From contig CAMKTW010000110.1 in the NCBI GenBank assembly GCA_946415795.1, positions 1 through 5,703 on the forward strand: 5,703 nucleotides of DNA, given 5' to 3'. Position 1 is the first letter of the stretch; every line of letters starts with the position of its first letter. Origin of the DNA: an uncultured Bacteroidales bacterium. Lineage in GTDB: Bacteria; Bacteroidota; Bacteroidia; Bacteroidales; UBA932. The notes beneath the pieces are model-generated. The model had not been told where the DNA came from, did not search any database, and saw only the letters and a list, made by a program, of their open reading frames with translations. This document shows positions 1 to 5,703 of the stretch, in pieces. The translations under genes and the position numbers were made by a program.

Positions 1-1
1 G

Positions 2-931
2 GAAGGACTCGGCTACGGTTTGGCAGACGACTATGCAAGCGTATTTACCGTGTCCGGCAACCAGGAGTCGATACTGCAGTATAACTTCTCTTACAGCGAT
101 GCTGTATATCATAGTTTCGATTACTACTATACTCCCGGCGGCGACTACAAGCTGGTGGACCAGCAGGGTGGCGGCTACGGCACTCCCACGCAGGAGATGG
201 TTGAGAGCTATGAACTCTCTACGGGCGGATTTCCCGACTGGAGCCCATGGCACACTTCCACCACTGCCGAACCACCCTACAAGCAGCTGGAGCCCCGGTT
301 CCAGGCTACCATTCTCTATAACGGAGCAAACTGGAAGGAGCGCAAGATAGAGCCTTTTGTGGGCGGTGTGGACGGCTGGTGCCAGTGGAACAAGGAACCC
401 CAGCCGCAGGGCCGCACCACCACCGGTTATTACCTGCGTAAGTTTGTGGACGAAAACCACGACTTGGCGGAGCGTACCCAGAGCATCCAGCACTTTGTAG
501 TGCTTCGCTATGGTGAGGCTCTGCTCAACAAGGCCGAGGCTTGCTACCGCAGCAATGACCCCGCCGGCGCCAATGCGGCTGTCAAGGCTATCCGTTCCAG
601 AGTCGGCTTGCCCTATTCCGATAAGAGCGGAGATGCACTCTGGCAGGCAATCCGCCAGGAGCGGCGCATAGAACTTGCATACGAAGGCCTCTGGTACTGG
701 GACTTGCGCCGCTGGAAGGAGGCCGCGGAGGCATATCCCGTCGGACTCAACGGTTATCAGGTCCACGGCCTCAAGATAGAACCCACCGCAGTTGACGGCC
801 AGTATCTCTACACCTATGTTTCAGTGGATGATCAGGACCGCAACTTCCCCGCAAAGATGTATCGCTTCCCCATGCCGGAGAGCGAACTGAGTTCAAACGC
901 CCTTGTAGAACAATATCCTGAATGGAGGTAA
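2..931 (+). CDS. SusD/RagB-family nutrient-binding outer-membrane lipoprotein, C-terminal part (5' end outside window)
   Basis: SusD-like proteins are surface lipoproteins that cap a SusC-type TonB-dependent transporter and help capture glycans for import. The frame is open from the left edge, so this is a partial gene: 309 residues are visible, while complete members usually have about 500-650. The TTG at 20 is an internal leucine codon, not a start. Family hallmarks in order (numbered from base 2): PTQEMVESYE at about 61-70, typical of the SusD N-terminal domain; RYGEALLNKAEA at about 169-180, a TPR-like helix; AVKAIRSRVGLP; IRQERRIELAYEG followed by WYWDLRRW at about 217-238; and the closing FPMPESELSSN at about 289-299. 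The C-terminus ends QYPEWR where many relatives have an NPGY/NPGW-like end. The lipoprotein signal and the partner susC should lie upstream. The next gene starts 2 bases after the stop. The family call is secure; the substrate cannot be read from the sequence. Confidence 0.96.
   Translation, partial: EGLGYGLADDYASVFTVSGNQESILQYNFSYSDAVYHSFDYYYTPGGDYKLVDQQGGGYGTPTQEMVESYELSTGGFPDWSPWHTSTTAEPPYKQLEPRFQATILYNGANWKERKIEPFVGGVDGWCQWNKEPQPQGRTTTGYYLRKFVDENHDLAERTQSIQHFVVLRYGEALLNKAEACYRSNDPAGANAAVKAIRSRVGLPYSDKSGDALWQAIRQERRIELAYEGLWYWDLRRWKEAAEAYPVGLNGYQVHGLKIEPTAVDGQYLYTYVSVDDQDRNFPAKMYRFPMPESELSSNALVEQYPEWR
924..928 (+). promoter_or_regulatory. Shine-Dalgarno-like GGAGG ahead of the DUF5018 gene
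   Basis: GGAGG lies inside the last two sense codons of the SusD gene (TGG AGG) and ends 5 bases before the ATG at 934. It supports 934 as the start over the in-frame ATG at 922, which overlaps the end of susD and would add MEVI in front of a normal lipoprotein signal peptide. Bacteroidota generally rely little on Shine-Dalgarno pairing, so the match may be chance from the coding sequence. Confidence 0.4.
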
Positions 932-933
932 TT

Positions 934-2676
934 ATGAAAAGATTATTATATACACTGGTATCCGCCGCTCTGCTTCTGACGGGTTGTCATAAACCGGAAT
1001 ATGTGCTCCCCACTGCAGAAAGGCAGGGAATCACCTCTTTGGCGGCGTATTTCACCTTTGGCCCTTATGTGGACCAGGAGATGGGTCGTCTGGAGATTTC
1101 AGACCCCGAGATGGACCGCTATGTAATTCCCATCCCGTGGTATTTCCCCGAAGCATCCGACGACATCACTACACCATATATGACCAAGGTGCGCGTCAGG
1201 GCGACCTTGCAGCCCAACTGCATAATAGAGCCGCCGCTGACAATACTGGACCTCACTGAAGAAAATCATTTTAAATACACCGATGCCACCGGAGCGAAAA
1301 GGGATATCATCATAACCGGCGAAAGGGTCAAATCTTCCAAGTGCGAGATGATCAGCTTTACGCTGCAGCACCTTATGGTGAACGGTATCATAGACAAGGC
1401 CAAGGGAACAGTCTCCCTCATCACGGCAAACGACCTCTCCGTGGCTAAGGCGACCGCCTCCGTGTCGGCACATGCCACCATATCGCCCGACCCGTCCGAG
1501 CCACACAACTATAACGAAGGGTTTACCTTTACTGTCACAGCCGACGACGGGGTCACCAAGATGGATTATTTCGTGGTGAAGAATGTGCCCGAGAAGATAG
1601 ACTATGGCGTAAACGCGACCAGCGTGGAGAAGCTCTTCAATATGGATCCTGCCACAGGTCTCGGCCTGCCCGGCTATAAGGAGCCCGCCAATGTATCGAT
1701 GGGCGTGCTGGACAGCTGGCTCATAGTCAACATGGGCGACGGCAGCGCTCCCCGCTATTTCAACAAGATTGTCGCCACGGCAGGCGGTACCATAAACATC
1801 GGCAGCGCCTCCCCCACAGGCTCAATAGCCTCTGACGAGCAGGACCACCTGCTTATCTGTAACCTGGCACAGAAGGACGAAACCTTCAACATCTGGTGGA
1901 CCCCGTCCGTGACTGCGGCCCCCGAACTGCTGCTGTCGTTCGTGAACGACATGGGCCTCCCTATAGGGCAGGAGATGAAAGTAATAGGCAACATCAAGGA
2001 CGAGGCGGTCATCACCGTGACTTATCCCGGCATATCCGGCGTCACCACCAGCGGCTTCTTCCGTGCCATCCACATTGTGGGCGGAGAGGTTGTCTCTAAC
2101 GAAATCATAGACCTGTTCGCCGCCAACGGCTTCCATTGGGGAGCCGGCACACCCCGCTCTACCTGCGTGGTTGCGGGCACGCCCCAGATGGATATGGGCT
2201 GGTACAGCGCAGCGTATTCAGAGAATATACTCTACTGGTTCAAATCTGACCTCTCTGTAGGCAGCGCATCCATAGGCGAAGGAGACGGCTCTGTAGAAGA
2301 CGCCCCCGGCGGCGGAGCCTTCGTGAACGGCAACGTGGATCCGAATAACTTGGATACCAAGCAGTTCAACAGTGCCCGCTACCTCGCATTGTTCGTTTCG
2401 ACCCACTTCCCTCAGTGGTGGCCCGGCCCCCAGCTCTATGTCTATGACATCACCGGCGGCAGCATCAGCGGAAACGTCTATAACAGCCCCCAGCTGGTAT
2501 TCTCAGTACCGTTCATGTTCGATCAGGAATACCAGAGCAGCGCTGCCGACGGTAACGGAGCCTGCGGCGATGTGATACTGGCACCTTCTGCCGACGGATA
2601 TATGCTTTATATTTATTATTATGATCATTATAGCCAAATGATAGGCGGCTATAGTATGGATTGCATCAAGCGATGA
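934..2676 (+). CDS. DUF5018-type lipoprotein, probable surface glycan-binding protein in the SusE/F position
   Basis: This is a 580-residue lipoprotein. The signal peptide runs MKRLLYTLVSAALLLTG with Cys18 as the lipidated residue (lipobox LLTGC). I chose the start at 934 because it gives a standard signal peptide. Residues about 20-215 match what I recall of Bacteroidales DUF5018 proteins: a conserved segment with DRYVIPIPWYFPE (about 61-73), LTILDLTEENHFKYTD, IITGERVKSSKCE (about 126-137), then an Ig-like strand region with SAHATISPDP and a TVTADDG...YFVVKN end. The remaining 360 residues are rich in beta-strand, Gly, Asp and aromatic residues, with repeated patterns such as WLIVNMGDGS, LLICNLAQ and LYVYDITGG that suggest beta-propeller blades (inference). 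No catalytic motif is recognised. Position directly after susD suggests glycan binding at the outer membrane. The tail is tyrosine-rich (YMLYIYYYDHY). The stop overlaps the next ATG (ATGA). The gene is secure; the DUF number is from memory and the role is inferred. Confidence 0.85.
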   Translation: MKRLLYTLVSAALLLTGCHKPEYVLPTAERQGITSLAAYFTFGPYVDQEMGRLEISDPEMDRYVIPIPWYFPEASDDITTPYMTKVRVRATLQPNCIIEPPLTILDLTEENHFKYTDATGAKRDIIITGERVKSSKCEMISFTLQHLMVNGIIDKAKGTVSLITANDLSVAKATASVSAHATISPDPSEPHNYNEGFTFTVTADDGVTKMDYFVVKNVPEKIDYGVNATSVEKLFNMDPATGLGLPGYKEPANVSMGVLDSWLIVNMGDGSAPRYFNKIVATAGGTINIGSASPTGSIASDEQDHLLICNLAQKDETFNIWWTPSVTAAPELLLSFVNDMGLPIGQEMKVIGNIKDEAVITVTYPGISGVTTSGFFRAIHIVGGEVVSNEIIDLFAANGFHWGAGTPRSTCVVAGTPQMDMGWYSAAYSENILYWFKSDLSVGSASIGEGDGSVEDAPGGGAFVNGNVDPNNLDTKQFNSARYLALFVSTHFPQWWPGPQLYVYDITGGSISGNVYNSPQLVFSVPFMFDQEYQSSAADGNGACGDVILAPSADGYMLYIYYYDHYSQMIGGYSMDCIKR

Positions 2677-3716
2677 AACGGTTTTTTATCATGGCCTCCA
2701 TGTGTCTTGCGGCCGCGTGCAACGGGACTGCCGGCACAGATTATCCCGAGTGGCGATGGAGCGACAAGGAAGCGCCCGAAGATGTATTCGTAGAGCCCAA
2801 TCCCACTATTGCAGATAAGGGCTGGAAAAATATTACGGATGAATATGCCGGGCTTCCTGAAGGACTCTCCATATATCGCAGTCCGGAGATGTTACAGGGC
2901 GTGAGTGCTGTGGCTTATATTGCAGTGGCCGATTTGTCCATGATACAATGGGATGTCCGCAGCATAGACGACCCTAAATTGCAGGGCACCCGGGATGAAT
3001 TAAGGACTCCTTCTCAATTCTACTCGGAATCTCCCGCCCCGGTTATGGTCAACGGAGGATTCTTCTATGCCGAGGGCGGCAAGCGCTACAGCGCCAGCGT
3101 GGCGGTGAGCGGTAGCCGTACCTATGGAGTCAACATCAATTATGTATCCCAGGACTGGGTCACGATGTATTACCCTACGCGGGGAGTGTTCTGGCAGGCC
3201 GACGGTATGCCGGCTGCCGGATGGACCTATTACGCCAATGTCAACAGTCACTATCTTTACGATACTCCCGCAGCCAATTCATGGGAAAATGAACCTCTTT
3301 CGGTACCGAATGCCAACTTCCCTTCAAAGGCAGCCGCATTTGCAGCACAGACCGCAATCGGAGGAGGGCCGGTACTGCTTAAGGGAGGTGAGTTGCGCAA
3401 CACGTATTCAGAAGAGATGTTTGACGGATCGGGAGGGATAATGTGCGATGGCCGTCACCCCCGTACGGCAATCGGGGTCACACCGGACAATCGTCTGATA
3501 CTGTTTGTGTGTGAGGGCCGCAACATGACAGAGGGTGTGCCAGGTTTTACCACAGAAGAAGTGGCAAAAATCTTGGCTGAGACAGGCTGCACCGAGGCCC
3601 TCAATCTTGACGGCGGCGGCTCCAGTTGCATGATTATAAATAATCAGGAGACCATAAAGCCCTCCGACGGAGCACAACGTGCAGTCGCATCGGTAGTCTT
3701 ACTCAAAGCAAAATAG
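2673..3716 (+). CDS. phosphodiester glycosidase (NAGPA/DUF2233 family) lipoprotein
   Basis: This is a 347-residue lipoprotein. The start at 2673 overlaps the upstream stop as ATGA and gives the signal peptide MKRFFIMASMCLAAA with lipidated Cys16. A TTG at 2661 would add only MHQA and is less likely. The family includes human NAGPA, the uncovering enzyme that removes GlcNAc from GlcNAc-alpha-1-phospho-6-mannose, and bacterial proteins including a Bacteroides ovatus member of known structure. Motifs: VMVNGGFFY at about 125-132; IGGGPVLLKGG at about 229-239; RHPRTAIGVTPDNRLILFVCEGR from 261; FTTEEVAKILAETGC followed by the hallmark LNLDGGGSS, with Asp313 and Gly314-316; and a C-terminal VASVVLLKAK strand. 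These are the conserved core and likely active-site loops of the family, so the enzyme looks intact. The mature N-terminus CNGTAGTD lacks the early acidic run seen in the next two genes, so it may face the periplasm (inference). The fold is secure; the physiological substrate is unknown. Confidence 0.92.
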   Translation: MKRFFIMASMCLAAACNGTAGTDYPEWRWSDKEAPEDVFVEPNPTIADKGWKNITDEYAGLPEGLSIYRSPEMLQGVSAVAYIAVADLSMIQWDVRSIDDPKLQGTRDELRTPSQFYSESPAPVMVNGGFFYAEGGKRYSASVAVSGSRTYGVNINYVSQDWVTMYYPTRGVFWQADGMPAAGWTYYANVNSHYLYDTPAANSWENEPLSVPNANFPSKAAAFAAQTAIGGGPVLLKGGELRNTYSEEMFDGSGGIMCDGRHPRTAIGVTPDNRLILFVCEGRNMTEGVPGFTTEEVAKILAETGCTEALNLDGGGSSCMIINNQETIKPSDGAQRAVASVVLLKAK

Positions 3717-3717
3717 G

Positions 3718-5109
3718 ATGAAAAGATATCTGACGATACTTCTGCTGAGCCTTTTTTCTGTCCTTGCTGCCTGCCAGAAAGAGGATGACTCTTTCAAGTG
3801 GCGTGACGAGTGGAACAAGGGCGGAGAGGTTGATCCCGGTGACGGCCCGGAGCCGTTCAATCCCGATTTTAAGGGCGGGCCGCGCTATGTCTGGATTGAC
3901 GCCGGAGCCAACTTCCAGTACTATGCAAACGATCCCGACTATATAGCCGAGGATTGCGAACGCATAGCCAAGATGGGCTTTACCGACATCATCGTGGATG
4001 TCCGTCCTACCAGCGGGGATGTGTTGTTCGCCTCCAAGGTGGCTCCGCCGTGCAAAAAAGTGGCGGCCTGGGTAAACGGGCGCTACCGCTGGGTAGAGCG
4101 TACCGCAACCTTTGACTATCTGGCGACATTCATCGCCGCCGGTCACAAGGCTGGCCTGCGGGTCAATGCCGCAATCAATACCATGGTGGGCGGCTACCGC
4201 ACCTCTTTGGGCGAAATAGGGATGGTTTATGACAAGCCGTCGCTGCGCTCATGGTGCTCCGTGGACAACCTTGAGGGCGGCCTTACAAACGCTATGGACG
4301 ACCCCGACACCGGCCCCCGGTTTCTGGATCCGGCAAATGCCGAAGTACAGGAATTCCTGCTGACCCTGCTGGAAGAGCTGGCCTCTTACGAGGGCCTGGA
4401 CGGCATAGTGCTGGACCGCTGCCGCTATGACGACAATTGTCTGGACGCGGGCTACACCGATGCTGCAAAGGAGGCCTTTGCCAAATATCTCGGCACAGAG
4501 CCATCTTCCTGGCCCATGATACCTCAGGGGCAGGTTTTCCTGGACAGTCCCAATGCCCTTCAGCGTCACTGGCTGACCTTCCGCTGCAAGACCATCCATG
4601 ATTTTGTGGCCAAGGCTGCCGACAAGATACATAAGACTTCAAAGGATGTCCGCTTTGGCATCTACGTTGGAGCATGGTTCAGTGAATATTACCGCAGCGG
4701 CGTGAACTGGACCAGCCCCAATTATGCCCTTTCCAAGAACGAATCCTCATATAAGTGGGCCAATTCAGCCTATCAGAAAACAGGTTTTGCCGATCTGCTG
4801 GACTTTATCCTGCTTGGTGCGTATGCCGGGGCGGCCAGCGTCCACGGCACAGGAGAGTGGACCATGGAGGGTTTCGCAACCCTTGGGGCGAAGCGCCTGT
4901 GCGGCGATGTCCCCTTTGCCGTCGGCCCCGACATCGGTAATGGCTCCGGCTTCACCAACGGCCATCAGGAGGCCCTTATGCCCGATATCGTTAAGACAAT
5001 GATGTCCTCCGGCGGCGGCCTTTTCATTTTCGATTTATGCCACATCAGGATGTACAACTATTGGGACGCCTTTGAAACAGCTATAGACGAATACTTGAAA
5101 ACACTTTAA
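3718..5109 (+). CDS. divergent TIM-barrel glycoside hydrolase-like lipoprotein (GHL10/alpha-amylase-like)
   Basis: This is a 463-residue lipoprotein starting 1 base after the upstream stop. The signal peptide ends VLAAC with lipidated Cys19, followed by QKEDD, which resembles the Bacteroidota lipoprotein export signal for surface display. A Gly/Pro/Asp-rich linker (about 33-54) leads into a likely (beta/alpha)8 barrel: YVWIDAGAN (57-65), FTDIIVDVRPTSGD (88-101), GLRVNAAIN (146-154), FLDPANAEVQEFLLTLLEEL (202-221), LDGIVLDRCRYDD (227-239), VRFGIYVGAW (311-320), LDFILLGAYAG (361-371) and GGGLFIFDL (432-440). The DPANAEV...EEL plus DGI-hydrophobic-D-x-x-RY arrangement is the signature of the GHL10 (DUF187) group, where the YP usual after the Asp strand is replaced by YDD. 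Asp233 on that strand is a candidate catalytic residue (inference). E. coli DigH, a GHL10 lipoprotein, acts on peptidoglycan glycan strands. The mature chain has eight further cysteines, which is notable for an exported protein. An alternative label is alpha-amylase-like barrel protein. Glycosidase is likely; specificity is unknown. Confidence 0.8.
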   Translation: MKRYLTILLLSLFSVLAACQKEDDSFKWRDEWNKGGEVDPGDGPEPFNPDFKGGPRYVWIDAGANFQYYANDPDYIAEDCERIAKMGFTDIIVDVRPTSGDVLFASKVAPPCKKVAAWVNGRYRWVERTATFDYLATFIAAGHKAGLRVNAAINTMVGGYRTSLGEIGMVYDKPSLRSWCSVDNLEGGLTNAMDDPDTGPRFLDPANAEVQEFLLTLLEELASYEGLDGIVLDRCRYDDNCLDAGYTDAAKEAFAKYLGTEPSSWPMIPQGQVFLDSPNALQRHWLTFRCKTIHDFVAKAADKIHKTSKDVRFGIYVGAWFSEYYRSGVNWTSPNYALSKNESSYKWANSAYQKTGFADLLDFILLGAYAGAASVHGTGEWTMEGFATLGAKRLCGDVPFAVGPDIGNGSGFTNGHQEALMPDIVKTMMSSGGGLFIFDLCHIRMYNYWDAFETAIDEYLKTL

Positions 5110-5133
5110 CATAAACCAATTAATCTATCAGTT
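5110..5133 (+). promoter_or_regulatory. AT-rich translation leader before the BACON gene
   Basis: The only non-coding gap in the window is 24 bases long and strongly AT-rich, containing AACCAATTAAT shortly before ATGAAA. Such leaders are common ahead of Bacteroidota genes and probably act as an unstructured ribosome-loading site. I see neither a Bacteroides-type -7 box (TAnnTTTG) nor an inverted repeat with a T run, so there is no evidence for a new promoter or terminator here. Confidence 0.35.
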
Positions 5134-5703
5134 ATGAAACATCTTAAACTTTTGGCACTTCTCTCGCTTGTGCTGCTTGCGCTCTCCTGCGAGAAGAAAG
5201 AAGATCCTTTCCTGACACTGAACTCCAACGAGGCTGTTTCGGTGCCCGTAGAGGGTGACAACGTCAGCATCAAGTTCAATACCAATGTTGCCTGGACAGC
5301 AGAGTCTGATGCAGACTGGCTCACTGTTTCTCCGACCAGCGGTGAGGGTATCAAGGGCGGTGCAGACTTTACCGTAAAGGCATCTGCACTTAAAAACGAC
5401 AACACCGACTCCCGTACTGCAAAAGTCACCATCCAGGCTGAGGCCATTACCAAGACAGTCACTGTCACTCAGGGACAGAAAGACGCCCTTGAGGTGGATG
5501 TGGTTGAGTATGAGGTTCCCCAGGAGGGCGGTGTCGTAGATGTCGAGGTCAACGCCAACGTTGAATACACCGTGTCTATCCCTGAAGCCATCGACTGGGT
5601 TCATGCAGAAGGCACCAAGGCAATGACCAAGACTACTGTATCCCTTGTAGTGGATGAAAACTTTGAAGAGAAGCGCAAGTATTTCGACGCAGGAGGATCC
5701 ATC
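5134..5703 (+). CDS. BACON-domain surface lipoprotein, N-terminal part (3' end outside window)
   Basis: An uninterrupted frame runs from the ATG at 5134 off the right edge; 190 residues are visible and there is no stop. The signal peptide MKHLKLLALLSLVLLALS precedes lipidated Cys19, then EKKED, a basic-acidic stretch resembling the surface-export signal. Residues about 27-116 form a first BACON domain: a VPVEGDNVSIKF strand pair, NVAWTAES, DADWLTVSPTSG (Trp54, Trp62), SRTAKVTI and a closing TVTVTQGQ. A second, more divergent BACON-like repeat begins near 119: YEVPQEGGVVDVEVNANVEY and IDWV (Trp155), cut off by the window. BACON domains are Bacteroidota-associated Ig-like modules, often N-terminal in carbohydrate-active or adhesin-like proteins, probably acting as glycan binding or spacing units. 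The downstream part may carry further BACON copies, a binding module or an enzyme; this cannot be told. The ATG follows the previous stop by 24 bases, so it likely belongs to the same transcript. Confidence 0.9.
   Translation, partial: MKHLKLLALLSLVLLALSCEKKEDPFLTLNSNEAVSVPVEGDNVSIKFNTNVAWTAESDADWLTVSPTSGEGIKGGADFTVKASALKNDNTDSRTAKVTIQAEAITKTVTVTQGQKDALEVDVVEYEVPQEGGVVDVEVNANVEYTVSIPEAIDWVHAEGTKAMTKTTVSLVVDENFEEKRKYFDAGGSI

Noticed and set aside
20..22. TTG as the start of the first gene
   Set aside because: It lies inside an already open frame with SusD-like sequence on both sides, and no signal peptide follows it; the gene begins upstream of the window.
922..924. ATG at 922 as the start of the DUF5018 gene
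   Set aside because: It would put MEVI before a complete lipoprotein signal peptide; the ATG at 934 gives the usual MKR start and has GGAGG at a suitable distance.
1099..2136. Several reverse-strand open frames inside the DUF5018 gene
   Set aside because: Their composition is that of antisense translations of a GC-rich gene, and the forward frame is a continuous lipoprotein with conserved family segments.
2601..2637. AT-rich patch with TATATTTA at 2608-2615, near the Bacteroides -7 box TAnnTTTG, about 60 bases before the NAGPA start
   Set aside because: The last base of the box does not match, no TTTG-type -33 element lies at the right distance, and the patch is explained by the tyrosine-rich C-terminal codons of the DUF5018 protein.
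5110..5133. Possible terminator or promoter in the only intergenic gap
   Set aside because: No inverted repeat, no T run after a stem, and no TAnnTTTG box can be seen in these 24 bases.
5106..5604. Reverse-strand open frames of 120 and 158 codons opposite the BACON gene
   Set aside because: The forward frame has a signal peptide, lipobox and BACON motifs; the reverse frames show no domain or coherent start and are shadows.

Overview
The window reads as a fragment of a Bacteroidota (Bacteroidales) glycan-acquisition locus. The reasons are a SusD/RagB-type nutrient-binding protein, a chain of lipoproteins with short lysine-led signal peptides and clear lipoboxes, acidic residues just after the lipidated cysteine in two of them (the family's surface-export signal), a BACON-domain protein, and mostly AT-rich start regions. 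The coding sequence looks more GC-rich than typical Bacteroides. This fits Alistipes or another high-GC Bacteroidales, but the genus is a guess.

Layout, all on the + strand: the C-terminal half of a SusD-like protein (2-931, open at the left edge); a DUF5018-type lipoprotein in the place where SusE/SusF-like surface glycan-binding proteins usually sit (934-2676); a phosphodiester glycosidase (NAGPA/DUF2233) lipoprotein (2673-3716); a divergent TIM-barrel lipoprotein resembling the GHL10 glycoside-hydrolase-like family (3718-5109); and the start of a lipoprotein with tandem BACON domains (5134 to the right edge). Gene junctions are +2, -4, +1 and +24 bases, so the five genes very probably form one transcript. 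A SusC-like TonB-dependent transporter is expected just upstream, outside the window. There is no RNA gene, mobile element, CRISPR array or clear terminator, and no gene-free stretch longer than 24 bases.

Inferred function: SusC/SusD import a glycan at the outer membrane, the DUF5018 and BACON lipoproteins bind it at the cell surface, and two enzymes process it. One enzyme belongs to a family whose characterised member (human NAGPA) cleaves GlcNAc-alpha-1-phosphodiesters. The other is a probable glycosidase with no clear CAZy family. Together they suggest a locus for a phosphodiester-containing or amino-sugar-rich glycan. The substrate is not shown by the sequence; this is the most interesting hypothesis here.
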